Origin: an uncultured Actinomycetes bacterium
Lineage (GTDB): Bacteria; Actinomycetota; Coriobacteriia; Coriobacteriales; Atopobiaceae
Assembly: GCA_900314685.1 (NCBI GenBank)
Contig: OMWE01000010.1
Coordinates: forward strand, 1-64,000
DNA: 64,000 bases
Direction: 5' to 3'
Position 1 is the first letter of the stretch. Every line of letters begins with the position of its first letter. A program made the position numbers and the translations under genes. Positions 17,944 to 26,645 of this stretch are shown in pieces. The notes beneath the pieces are model-generated. The model had not been told where the DNA came from and did no database searches. It saw nothing but the letters and a program-made list of their open reading frames with translations.

Positions 17944-19002
17944 TTACTTCTCGAGCTTACGCTTGGCGGTGCCGTAAGCAGCGACGCCGGCAGCAGCGAC
18001 GCCGATCATCACGATGAAGGGCGCGTTGTTGACGATGAGGCCGGTGACGACGGTGTCATTCTTGGCATTGGTCACCGTGACATTGGCGCCGGTCTCCGCG
18101 AGAACGGTATCGTTCTTGACCTCGCCAGTAGTCGTGTAGCCAGCTTGACCGGACTCGGTCTCGGTAACCTTATAGGTGGTACCGACAACCACATTATCGA
18201 AGGTTACAGAGCCGGCATCGGCAGCCTTGAAGGTCCAGGAGCCGTCGTCGTTCTGCGTAAGGTTGGAGACGGTAGTACCCGGCTTAGCGGTAGCAGTGAT
18301 GGATTTCACGGTCCAGCCATCTGGTACGTTACTGGGAGCAGTGAAGTTCACAGTGAAATCGAAGAGCTTGGTCTTATCACCCTGCGCACCAGTAACGGTC
18401 TTCGTCACCACGAGAGGCTTGTTCTCGCCGTCGTTGGTCTTCTCGGTGTAGGTGTTTGTGAAAGTCGCGGTCGTAACCTTCTTGCTAGCGTCATTCGTCG
18501 TGGAAGTAGTGCCATCCTTCACGAGCTTGACATCGCTGACCCACTCTGTAGTGTGAGTGTCGTCAGCGTTGCTGACGGTAGCAATCAACGTGTAAGTCTC
18601 GGTATCATAGACCATGCCAGTGGTGCTACCAGCGGTCTCGGCAACCTTCCAAGCGTAAACACCAGCATGAGGAAGAGTAGGAAGAACAATGCCGTAGGTC
18701 GCAGTCGTCTCCGTTTCATCGGAAGCTGCGGACAGAGCAGTGGTAGTGATGGTCGCATTGCCATACTCAGTCGTCGCCACGGTTGCGGTTGCATTAGCGG
18801 CGTTCTGGTTCAGCTGAACGGGGGTTGCCGTAAAGGCAAACTGCTCGGAGACCGTGGAACCCGCATTTGTCTCGAGCTTCTTCGTAACACCATTATTCAC
18901 AGTGTACTCAGCCGTAGCACCAAACGCCGCAACGGGGCTCAGCGCCATGACCAGGGACAGACCGGCTGCGACGGCGCCCACGCTCTTCTTTCCAAATTTC
19001 AT
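17944..19002 (-). CDS. Major pilin, Spy0128 (FctA)-like shaft protein
   Basis: A 352-residue secreted pilin. I chose the ATG at 19002 (MKFGKKSVGAVAAGLS) with GGAAGG upstream. The signal peptide ends near AAFGA. Two Spy0128-type beta domains follow (AGVYAWKVAETAG and a second with FDNVVVGTTYKVTETESGQ), whose Lys, Glu and Asn residues could make internal isopeptide bonds. The C-terminus has a non-LPXTG sorting motif, NDTVVTGL, then a hydrophobic helix and KRKLEK. The motif recalls the EVPTG/QVPTG signals handled by class B pilus sortases. It is 12 bases from the sortase gene. Confidence 0.9.
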   Translation of the reverse strand: MKFGKKSVGAVAAGLSLVMALSPVAAFGATAEYTVNNGVTKKLETNAGSTVSEQFAFTATPVQLNQNAANATATVATTEYGNATITTTALSAASDETETTATYGIVLPTLPHAGVYAWKVAETAGSTTGMVYDTETYTLIATVSNADDTHTTEWVSDVKLVKDGTTSTTNDASKKVTTATFTNTYTEKTNDGENKPLVVTKTVTGAQGDKTKLFDFTVNFTAPSNVPDGWTVKSITATAKPGTTVSNLTQNDDGSWTFKAADAGSVTFDNVVVGTTYKVTETESGQAGYTTTGEVKNDTVLAETGANVTVTNAKNDTVVTGLIVNNAPFIVMIGVAAAGVAAYGTAKRKLEK

Positions 19003-19075
19003 AGCAATCATCCTTCCAATAGCTTGCTTGCTACTTACTACCTTTATATCCACGACCTCAGAAGTTCTTCTTCTC

Positions 19076-19705
19076 TCAGAAGTTGCGCCTCCTGATGATC
19101 GTCATTGCCTCGCCTTCGGTACCGGTGTCGATGTCGACCGGCCCGTAGATCCTGCTGTCCTTCGACGACGGGCGGTTGTCGCCCATCACGAAGACCTGCC
19201 CCGCTCCGACGGTGACCGGGTAGGTGATGCCGTCCGTGAACGGCTCGGTCTCGGCGTAGATGCTGGTCTCGCTCTGCAGGTAGCCGTTGATCAGCAACCC
19301 GTCGGAACTGAAATCCACCTCGTCGCCCTCGACCGCGATAACGCGCCGCACCTCCTCGTCGTCTCCGTCGTCCACCACGATCAGGTCGCCTGCCACGTAG
19401 TCCTTTTGCAGGCGGTAGTACACCACCAGGTCGCCCTCGCGCACCGCGGGCCGCATGCTCTCGTCCCCCACCTGGACCACGCCAAAGAGGAAGAGGAACA
19501 CCATCGCGATGAACCCGAGCACCATCGCCACCTTCAGCAAGAGCAGGATGAGCTGCGTCCCCAGTGGCTGGTCGGAGTCATCGGACCCCACCGTCGCCTC
19601 CGGTGCGGCCTGTACGCCTGTCGCGAAGCGGCCCTGCGTCTCGGTGAGATCGGGGTCCGCCGCGAACCTGGCGTGACGCCGGCCGTAGGCCTCGTGCTTA
19701 GGCAT
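19076..19705 (-). CDS. SipA-like type I signal peptidase homologue of the pilus island
   Basis: A 209-residue S26-family protein with one N-terminal membrane helix (about residues 55-75). The catalytic Ser box is present as GDESMRPAV and box E as VMGDNRPSSKDSR. The general-base Lys of the VKR box is Arg here (EEVRRVIAVEGD). In streptococcal FCT islands the matching SipA has lost its catalytic residues and acts as a pilin chaperone, so partial loss here is notable. The start at 19705 lies five bases after GGAGG and overlaps the adhesin stop. Confidence 0.88.
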   Translation of the reverse strand: MPKHEAYGRRHARFAADPDLTETQGRFATGVQAAPEATVGSDDSDQPLGTQLILLLLKVAMVLGFIAMVFLFLFGVVQVGDESMRPAVREGDLVVYYRLQKDYVAGDLIVVDDGDDEEVRRVIAVEGDEVDFSSDGLLINGYLQSETSIYAETEPFTDGITYPVTVGAGQVFVMGDNRPSSKDSRIYGPVDIDTGTEGEAMTIIRRRNF

Positions 19706-22480
19706 CATCCCCTCCGCGCATGTGCGAGCCCTGGCGGGACGCGCCCTTGAGGTTGGTACCCCGGTGGGTCGCACTCTTGTGGTTGGTACGCCTATGCCAG
19801 CCGCGCGCGGTGTGCGCGCCGGTGGTTGCGGATTCTAGGGCGTTGCGCTGCAGGAGCGCCATTCCGCCCACGATTGTGAACGCCGCGACGGCGACCGCCG
19901 TGAGCGCGCCCGGGATGCCGGCCGATTTGATGCCGGTGATCACGGTGTTGGTCTTGGTGTTGGTGAAGACGATCGTGGTGTCGCCGTTGAGGACAATCTG
20001 CGCGCCATTGCTGTAGTCCTGCGAGTCGCCGTCCCCAACCTTGTAGGTCGTCGTATAGCCGTCCTGGTTAGCCTTGTCCTCCGTCACCGTTACAGTGTCG
20101 CCGTACTTGAAATTGAATGTTGCGAAGCTTCCTTCGGTCGTATCGGCATTTCCGTCGGCAGTGGTGTCCTTAATCGTCGCGGTCTGCTCCGTGTTGTTCG
20201 GACCAGTCACCTTGACTTCCCAGGTCTTGGTCGTATCCGCCTGAGCACCCGTCAGGTTCTTCTGAATTGTCAGAGTGACGTTCTGACGGGCGTTGACCAC
20301 GGTGACGGCCACTTTGCTGTCGTCAACAGTAATGTTCTGGTTCCCATCGTCCAGCGTGGCGACAAGGATGTACTGGCCGTCCTGGTCCTTCTCATAAGCC
20401 ACATGCAGCGCATGGGTCATGGTGGCAGGCAGGTCGTAGCCGTTAGGTGCCGCGGTCTCGGTGATTGTGTAGTCGCCAGTGGCCAGGCTGGCGATGGAGA
20501 AGGTGCCCTTGGCGTCGCTATTGGCCGCAGTCTCGAACTCGTGCACCACGGTGCCCAGCGTGCCGTCAGCCTGCACGTACTTGGTCACGGCATCGTCGCC
20601 CTCGCCCATGGTCTGCGAGACGGTGAACTTGGCGCCACTCAGCTTAGTGCTGGGGTTCTCGCTGTCCACCTTGGTAAGGGTGAAGCTGCAGGTAGCAGGC
20701 ATGTAGGTGTTGGTAATCTCCACTTTGTCCGTGCTGCCGGCTTGAACCGTAGTTTCGATGGCATTCTCGTAGGTCGAGGTCATGCTATAACCTTCCACCG
20801 CTGCGGCGTCCGCGTCCTCGGTGGTTGTAAAGGTCACGGACTGGCCGGAGGTCACGGTCACATCCTTGCTGGTGTAGGTGAGTTTGTAGGAGCCGTTGGC
20901 GCCCTCAGTCACGCCGGTGAGGGTCAGGTCCACAGGGTTATCGCCCACCTTGGTTGAGATGAAGCTCTTCTGCTCCAGGTCGGACACCTGCTCTTTCGTC
21001 AGGCCCTCAACGGTCTTCTCCACCGTCAGACGAGCCTTGTCCTGCGCGACAGAAGGCTGATTCTGGCTGTATGACACATGATCCAGGAAGTTGCCAACCG
21101 TGCTGTTACCACTCGCCGTGTCGACTGCCATGAAAAAGTAGCGGGAGGTGAACTGACCCTCGGGGACGGTCATTTCGCCGGAGCAGTTCTTCCATTCTGA
21201 TTTGAGATATGGGCTGTCATGCCAAAAGCCCCACCTATCATAGTATCCAGATTGATATGTTATACCTGCAGTGTCCTGGTACACATAGACGGTGTAGGTC
21301 TTATCTCCACTTGTGACCTTGTTGTCACCGTTCTTGTTTGTCAAGCTGGCATAGAAATCCTGCAGCTGTTTTTGGGTCGTAATATCCTCAACCAGTTCAA
21401 CAGGCGCGATTATCAAGGCCATCGTGTCGCCCTTGCTATAGTTTTGGTTGATTCTGTTATCGCCGGCCGTGCGGGCACGATGCGCGAAGCTCCAGTACAT
21501 GGTCTGGCCCGGCATGGTCAGCACGTCTTGGTAAAGAGTGCTGTACTGGTCTGCATTGAGCTCGGCGAAGTAGGTTCCGTCAGCAGCACCCTGATCAGGG
21601 TCAGAACTAGAGACGTACCACTGCATGCCGTTAGCCCTGCCCTGGCCAATCTCGATGTGAGGCGAGGTCGAGTTCCAGCTGGGTACGGTGCTTGAGGGAT
21701 TTTGATCATTGAAGTAGGCCGCAGTGTTGTTCTCGAAGGAGCCATTTTCAAGCTCGCCAGCATAGGTGACGGTCTTCTGTGCGGTTAGATTGGTCTGCCC
21801 CGCCTTGGAGACCGTCACGGTGTAGGTAGCCTTCGCACCATTGGTATACGCAACGTTAATCCAGCCACCATTCTGCTCGACAGCCTGGACGGTACCAGTG
21901 GTGGTGACCTTCTTGAGGCCATTGCTGCAATCAGCACCATTGGAGCTGGACCACTTGACCGTGTAGCCGGCGGCGGCGAGCCTGGCGGCGGCCTCGGCGC
22001 CCGTGTACTCCTTGCCGTCGATGGTCGCCTTGAGGATAAACTGACCGTTGGCCTTGACGTCATCCTGGATAACTATTGCGGTCGCAGTCGCGTTGGTCGG
22101 GTAGTCACCATCGCCGACGAGATCCTCATCCTCGGTTCCGATCTCAGCGGCCTTTGCCTCGGCAGCAATCTTATCAGACGTGTCAGCATCGTCAGACACG
22201 TTAGCGCCATCGGCAGTATCGTCATCTGCCCTCTTTGGGGCAACAGCATCTGCCGCTACGTTATCATCAACGGAATTATCAGTCGCATCGGTATCTACCG
22301 ACGGGACGGCGGCGACCGACTCGGTCTCCTGCACAGCATCTTCCGGCTCGGTAGCACGCGCGATGTCAACACCGTTCAGCGCGAGCACCATGGCCAGCGT
22401 CACGGCGAACACGGGGAGCAACCCGATCAGCCACTTTACTGGGCTTTGCCTACGAAGCCCCCCCCCCGGTTCTTACTCAT
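19698..22480 (-). CDS. Large pilus tip adhesin (Cpa position), out of frame at a G10 tract
   Basis: From ATG 22480, preceded by GGGGGAG, the first codons (MSKNRGG) run into ten consecutive Gs and then out of frame to a stop. With 8 or 11 Gs the frame joins the 907-residue frame from 22421 and completes a normal signal peptide (RRQSPVKWLIGLLPVF...ARA). Next come an acidic linker, an Ig-like domain, a galactose-binding-like domain (LENGSFENN...GTYFAELNA), a SpaA/Cna-B type domain (TLTKVDSENPSTKLSGAKF), a Spy0128-like domain, the sorting motif NTVITGI with a helix, and an unusual 45-residue His/Arg-rich tail. It is the first gene of the pilus operon. Confidence 0.85.
22458..22467 (-). repeat. 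Homopolymer tract (G10 on the coding strand) at the adhesin start
   Basis: Ten Cs on the plus strand read as ten Gs in codons 5-8 of the adhesin. In-frame translation needs 8 or 11 Gs. A tract this long in a high-GC coding region is prone to slipped-strand mispairing. Confidence 0.95.
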
Positions 22481-22966
22481 ATGTTGCTCCCCCAAACTCA
22501 CTACCAACCTCGCGCGAAGGACACGCCACGCTGGCTCCATTTGCATTCCGTGCGGTGGCGCCTGCTTGCTGCGGAAGGCCGCCAGCCGGCGCTGATAGTT
22601 GGACCGATCTAATTCTTGTACTTGTACAGGCTATTCTCATCCCTCTGGTATTACGATATTGCGACTTGGGGACGAACAGCAGGAAAATTGGTACGAAAGT
22701 TCAGATTTCGTTCAGTTTCGAACAGCCTCCGCCTGTCTTTCCGCCGCCACTTGTCCTCCCGCCTCGGCTTGTCTTGCCGCCTCGGCGCGGTCGCCTCTCG
22801 CCTGTCTGCGCCTCTTGCCTTTCTTCTTCTCGAATGCGATGCCATTGTACCGTCATGCGCCGCCGCGCCACTTATATATATGTAAGCGCTCGGTATGCGG
22901 AAGTGCCCGGCGCATCTGCAACCGTATCGCGTACTTGGTGCGCAACGTCTTGCACGGCCAGCGATA
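22481..22966. other. Gap upstream of the pilus operon and the ATPase-nuclease gene
   Basis: This region holds the divergent promoters of the pilus operon (minus strand) and the ATPase-nuclease gene (plus strand). The middle (about 22735-22830) has imperfect minus-strand repeats of a GGCAAGACAAGCCGAGGCGG type. A basic open frame on the minus strand (22651-22845) has no good ribosome site. The base composition is lower in GC than the neighbours near 22590-22720, as in many regulatory regions. Confidence 0.4.
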
Positions 22967-22998
22967 TCTAGTATAATTCTCATAAGAATTATACTAGA
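22967..22998. promoter_or_regulatory. Perfect 14-base inverted repeat before the ATPase-nuclease gene
   Basis: Arms TCTAGTATAATTCT and AGAATTATACTAGA flank the four bases CATA. The element contains TATAAT, so it probably overlaps the promoter, and it ends 19 bases before the start codon at 23018. It is a likely operator for autoregulation, or a hairpin in the transcript leader. Confidence 0.75.
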
Positions 22999-23017
22999 TA
23001 GAATTATTTGGAGCTAC

Positions 23018-24421
23018 ATGTTTGTAGGAAGAGAAACCGAGCTTAAACAACTCGAAGAGCTTTATTCTGCCGAGACCTTCCAGATGGTAGTCGTCTACGG
23101 TAGACGCCGTGTGGGAAAGACCGCTCTCATCACTCGTTTCGGGGAGGACAAACGCACCATCTATTTCACGGCTCTCGAGCAGTCAGACGCCGACAACCTC
23201 GCGGATTTCAGTAGACGCATCTATGAGTTCTTCGGCCTTCCCGTCTCCGTCGGAGCCTTTGCGTCGTGGAGCGACGCCTTCGATTACATCGCCAAAAAAG
23301 CTCGCGAGGAGCGCTTCGTGCTCATTTTCGACGAGTTCCCCTATGCGGTACGACGCAATGAGTCTCTTCCCTCCGTCCTACAGGTCGCCATCGACCACCA
23401 GCTCAAAGGCACGGGCATCTTTCTCATACTCTGCGGGAGCAACCAAGGGCTCATGGAATCGCAGGTCCTAGGCAAGCGCAGTCCGCTGTACGGTCGTCGT
23501 ACAGCTCAGATGAGACTCAACCAGCTCGGCTACCGCGATGCGGCAAAGATGCTGCCTGGCTTGGATCCGCAGGAACAGTTCCGCTTCTATGGCTGCTTCG
23601 GTGGGGTGCCTTACTATCTCGAGCAGGTGCATCCGGATGCGGACCTACGCGAGAATCTTGCCTCGCTCTACTTCAGCCCCACGGGATTTCTCTACGATGA
23701 GCCCCTCGGGCTCCTCCGCGAGGAACTCGATGAACCCGCTCTGTACGCATCCATCCTCAGGGCTGTTGCGGCAGGAGCCAATCGCCCAAAGCTTGTGTCC
23801 GACCGCACGCAGATTTCGCAAACCACCTTGCCCAAGTACTTTCGCACCCTCGTCGATCTCGGCATTCTCGAACGAGTTGCCGCATTCGGCGAGAACCCCA
23901 AGACGAGCAAGCGGGCGATTTACCGTGTGGCAGACGCGTGCTATGACTTCTGGTTCCGCTTCGTGATGCCGAGGACTTCCGAAATCGAGCAAGGACTGGG
24001 ACCCATCGTAGCGAAACGCCTGCCCGAAGCGCAGCTGGCGGGATACCTGGGTCACCGTTTCGAGCGGGTGTGTGCCGAATGGCTGCGCGAGCAGGCAATA
24101 GCAGACAGTTTGCCAATCCAGGCGACGAGCGTCGGATCGTGGTGGGGCACCAACCCGACAACCCACGCGCAGGACGACATCGATGTGCTCGCAGCCGACA
24201 AGGAAGCGAAAACCCTCCTTATCGGCGAATGCAAGTATCGCGAGTCGTTTGACGAGACGGCAGAGCTAGCGGACTTGGAATCCAAACGTGACCTGATCAA
24301 GGACTATAGCGTCTCCCACATCGCGCTCTTCTCGAAAACGCCGGTGTCCGCTGGCACGCGGGAGAAGTACCAGGCAAGGAAAGACGTCCTGCTCGTGAGC
24401 TTGGACGAGCTGTACCGATAA
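23018..24421 (+). CDS. Archaeal-type AAA ATPase with C-terminal DUF234 nuclease-like domain
   Basis: A 467-residue protein that starts MFVGRETELKQLEELY. Walker A is GRRRVGKTAL near residues 28-37 and Walker B is VLIFDEFPYA near 103. The sensor-like LILCGSNQGLMESQVLG and SPLYGRRTAQMRL follow, then a winged-helix region. The C-terminal DUF234 part has PD-(D/E)XK-like residues: Asp in DDIDVLA and Glu/Lys in IGECKYR. The cellular role of this family is unknown. It is clearly paralogous to the gene at 35200-36615. The ATG at 23018 follows TTGGAG; a longer frame would read through the upstream palindrome. Confidence 0.88.
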   Translation: MFVGRETELKQLEELYSAETFQMVVVYGRRRVGKTALITRFGEDKRTIYFTALEQSDADNLADFSRRIYEFFGLPVSVGAFASWSDAFDYIAKKAREERFVLIFDEFPYAVRRNESLPSVLQVAIDHQLKGTGIFLILCGSNQGLMESQVLGKRSPLYGRRTAQMRLNQLGYRDAAKMLPGLDPQEQFRFYGCFGGVPYYLEQVHPDADLRENLASLYFSPTGFLYDEPLGLLREELDEPALYASILRAVAAGANRPKLVSDRTQISQTTLPKYFRTLVDLGILERVAAFGENPKTSKRAIYRVADACYDFWFRFVMPRTSEIEQGLGPIVAKRLPEAQLAGYLGHRFERVCAEWLREQAIADSLPIQATSVGSWWGTNPTTHAQDDIDVLAADKEAKTLLIGECKYRESFDETAELADLESKRDLIKDYSVSHIALFSKTPVSAGTREKYQARKDVLLVSLDELYR

Positions 24422-24477
24422 TCTGTGCTCGCGCTTGCCAGAGGAATGGCTCTGATACTCGAGGTACCCAGAAAAAA

Positions 24478-24547
24478 GTCAACGTTGGATGATGTTCGGG
24501 AAATGCCTTGCGGGAGTTTTACCAGCGATACCTCATCCAACGTTGAC
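24478..24547. repeat. 70-base element bounded by perfect 15-base inverted repeats
   Basis: GTCAACGTTGGATGA (24478-24492) and its exact reverse complement (24533-24547) bound a 40-base centre. It lies after the ATPase-nuclease stop, inside the 298-base gap. It could be a terminator-type hairpin or a small miniature mobile element; no T-run follows. Confidence 0.7.
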
Positions 24548-24687
24548 TCTACAGTTTCGGGCGTCTGGCACTTGTCTTGTCGCCGCAGCCGCGCTGCCCT
24601 CGAGCGGTCGTGCCGGCACTTCGCAGATTTCTGGTCCCCGCATCACGCTCTAACGACAGGTTATTGGCGTTAGACGCATCTCTGGGA

Positions 24688-24725
24688 TTCTAACGACAGT
24701 TTTCGGCCGAAAAGTGTCGTTAGAA
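24688..24725. repeat. 38-base near-perfect palindrome
   Basis: TTCTAACGACA, G, TTTTCGGCCGAAAA, G and TGTCGTTAGAA form a palindrome with one mismatched pair (G-G). A second related half pair (TCTAACG...CGTTAGA) lies at about 24648-24675. The palindrome covers the 3' end of the MBL remnant and may have replaced its missing part. Confidence 0.8.
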
Positions 24726-24905
24726 GGTGTCACTGTGACTGGTGTGCGTGGCTAGGACGTAGCGGATGTCGCCGATGATCAAGCCGTGTGCGCGGAGCTC
24801 CTTGTGGAAGGCGTTGAGCGTGCCGGGGAGGTCCGTGTCCACGAGCAGACTGCCTACGAGGTAGGTGTGCGTGCGACCGTATGTCAGCGCCGTGCTTTCT
24901 GGCAT
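24720..24905 (-). pseudogene. Remnant of an MBL-fold metal-dependent hydrolase
   Basis: A 61-codon frame reads TYLVGSLLVDTDLPG...RAHGLIIGDIRYVLATHTSHSD. This matches the N-terminal part of metallo-beta-lactamase-fold proteins up to the THxHxDH metal motif, which is degraded to THTSHSD before the frame ends. The remaining 150-200 residues are absent, and the frame ends in the palindrome at 24688-24725. It is not the 5' part of the complete MBL gene that lies downstream at 24957-25637, so it is an independent decayed copy. Confidence 0.65.
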
Positions 24906-24956
24906 GGTGACTCCGCTAGACCTCGATGACGCCGGGGGCGTGGTGCACAGTGCACT

Positions 24957-25637
24957 CTAAGGGATCTTGACCTCTACCGCGATGGCGGGCTGCACGGCGG
25001 CCGCGAAGGTCTGAGCGTCTTCGCGCCGACCGACGATGCTGCCGTAGTGCGTGGGGATGGCGACCTGGGGGGCCATCTCGTTGATGAGGTCGGCGGCTTC
25101 GCGGGGGGTCATCGTGTAGGTCCCGCCGATGGGGACGAGCGCCACGTCGCAGCGGACGGCGCGCGCCTCGGGCGTGGCGTCCGTGTCGCCCGAGATGTAG
25201 ACGGTGCGGCCGCATAGGTCGAGCACGTAACCAACCCAGCCGGCCTCGCGGGGATGGAAGCGCTTGTTGATGTTGTACGAGGGCACGGTGTCGAAGGCCA
25301 GACCGCCAATCTCGTAGTGGCTGTCGGGTGCGACAGCGCGGACGTCGCATGCGGGACCAAGCTCGCGCTGCACGTCCGCGGCCATGCGCTCCGGAACCAC
25401 GACGATGGTGGGTGTGGGTGCGTCCGTCTTTGCGACCTTGGCGATGTCCTCGGGCGAGTAGTGGTCGTAGTGGTCGTGCGTGATGAGGATGAGGTCCGCG
25501 TCGTGCGGGGCCTCACTCATCTGGAAGGTATCGGCGTAGATCGTGAGGCTGGCGCCCGAGGGCTGCTTGGTGCGGATGCGGATACTGCTCTGGGTGAAGA
25601 CCTCGATATCGGCGGTGAGCGCGCTGGTTGCGGGCAT
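24957..25637 (-). CDS. MBL-fold metal-dependent hydrolase (UlaG/UPF0173-like)
   Basis: A 226-residue metallo-beta-lactamase-fold protein. The metal motif is THDHYDHYS near residue 53, with further ligands in YISGDTDATPEA and at TTHYG-like PTHYGSIVG. This short form is close to UPF0173/UlaG-like hydrolases, which act on sugar lactones, phosphodiesters or unknown substrates. The ATG at 25637 follows AGGGGGAC; the longer upstream frame has no family support. It lies between the MBL remnant and the DnaJ-like gene. Confidence 0.88.
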   Translation of the reverse strand: MPATSALTADIEVFTQSSIRIRTKQPSGASLTIYADTFQMSEAPHDADLILITHDHYDHYSPEDIAKVAKTDAPTPTIVVVPERMAADVQRELGPACDVRAVAPDSHYEIGGLAFDTVPSYNINKRFHPREAGWVGYVLDLCGRTVYISGDTDATPEARAVRCDVALVPIGGTYTMTPREAADLINEMAPQVAIPTHYGSIVGRREDAQTFAAAVQPAIAVEVKIP

Positions 25638-25854
25638 GGTTTGTCCCCCTTTGTCCCCTCTTGGTCTCCCTATCGCGGATGGTCGCCATGCGGATGGCTG
25701 CAATCGTGGATGGTCGTCATCGTGGGAAACGGCACGTCTATTGTTGCCGATAGCGCGGGTCCGGGTCCATGGTTTCTGGCAAACGGTCCCGTCGCGGGGC
25801 ACTATCGTGCGACATCGCGATGCAGCGGGCCAAAGCAGTGCGAAGCACGAATCG

Positions 25855-26193
25855 CTAGGGCGCCGGGAAAAAGAGGTTCTGCAGGATCTGCAACACGACG
25901 GCGCAGGCGATGGCGAACCCCGCGAGGCGGGTGCCGATCCGCTCGATGTCGGGCACGTCGTCGCTGCGGAAACCGATATGGTGGCTGAGCAGGGTGCGGG
26001 CTGTGTTCACGCGCGTCATGATTTTGGTGCGGCGCGCGAGCTCCGCCTCGCCAGATGCGCGGTCAGGATGATACTTTGCCGCCGTCCGACGATAAGCCGC
26101 TTCGAGTTCTTCTGCGGTGAAACCGTCGGGCAGACCGAGCAGGCTCATGGCGCGCACAATCTCGTCGCGCTCGGCATATGTGGGTTCGTCCAT
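25855..26193 (-). CDS. Membrane-anchored J-domain protein
   Basis: A 112-residue protein with a J domain (about residues 10-70). The helix II-III loop has the diagnostic HPD in AAKYHPDRAS, preceded by GFTAEELEAAYRR. A hydrophobic segment near the C-terminus (LAGFAIACAVVLQILQNLFF, about residues 90-109) should anchor it in the membrane. J proteins stimulate the ATPase of DnaK; this one lacks the G/F and zinc domains of DnaJ, so it is a specialised co-chaperone. The ATG at 26193 follows AGGGGG. Confidence 0.85.
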   Translation of the reverse strand: MDEPTYAERDEIVRAMSLLGLPDGFTAEELEAAYRRTAAKYHPDRASGEAELARRTKIMTRVNTARTLLSHHIGFRSDDVPDIERIGTRLAGFAIACAVVLQILQNLFFPAP

Positions 26194-26645
26194 GGGACCC
26201 CCTACCCCGGCCCGGTCTCCGCTGTGCTCTGTGGCGGCATCAAGCGTCTCGGCGACCATACGGCGCCAGGCCACCCTGTCATCGTATGCCTATCCCCGCG
26301 TGCGGCGCCAGCCCGATCTCCCTCGGAATCGACGAAAAGCCGCCATGAGGGCACTTGTCGACGCCCCATTTGCTGTCAACGGCTGCCTGTCGAGCTCATT
26401 TTTACCGTCGGCGGCTACCCGAAAGGTTGTTTTATGCAGAAAGCAGACAGTCGGTACTCGGGGTCTCTAAATTTATCATGCCCACAGTGCGTTATTGCAA
26501 TATTTATCCTGCGATTTTTCAGATATTTCCGTCAGAATATCTCTTATGGGCATGATTAGTTTCGGGCACTTCGATTATCGTATTCACATTTCCGCGCATA
26601 GCACCGAGTGCGCCCGCAACGATCGACCGTCACGGAGCATTTAGC
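26194..26645. other. AT-rich gap with a long-range inverted repeat
   Basis: No gene is evident. About 26440-26580 is unusually AT-rich for this genome. ATCATGCCCA (26475-26484) and TGGGCATGAT (26547-26556) form a perfect ten-base inverted pair around 62 AT-rich bases. The region probably holds the promoter of the downstream orphan gene at 26646. Confidence 0.45.

Noticed and set aside
22651-22845. A small basic protein gene on the minus strand upstream of the pilus operon
   Set aside because: It has low-complexity repeats of RRxxK type, no ribosome-binding site and no family resemblance; repeat DNA explains it.
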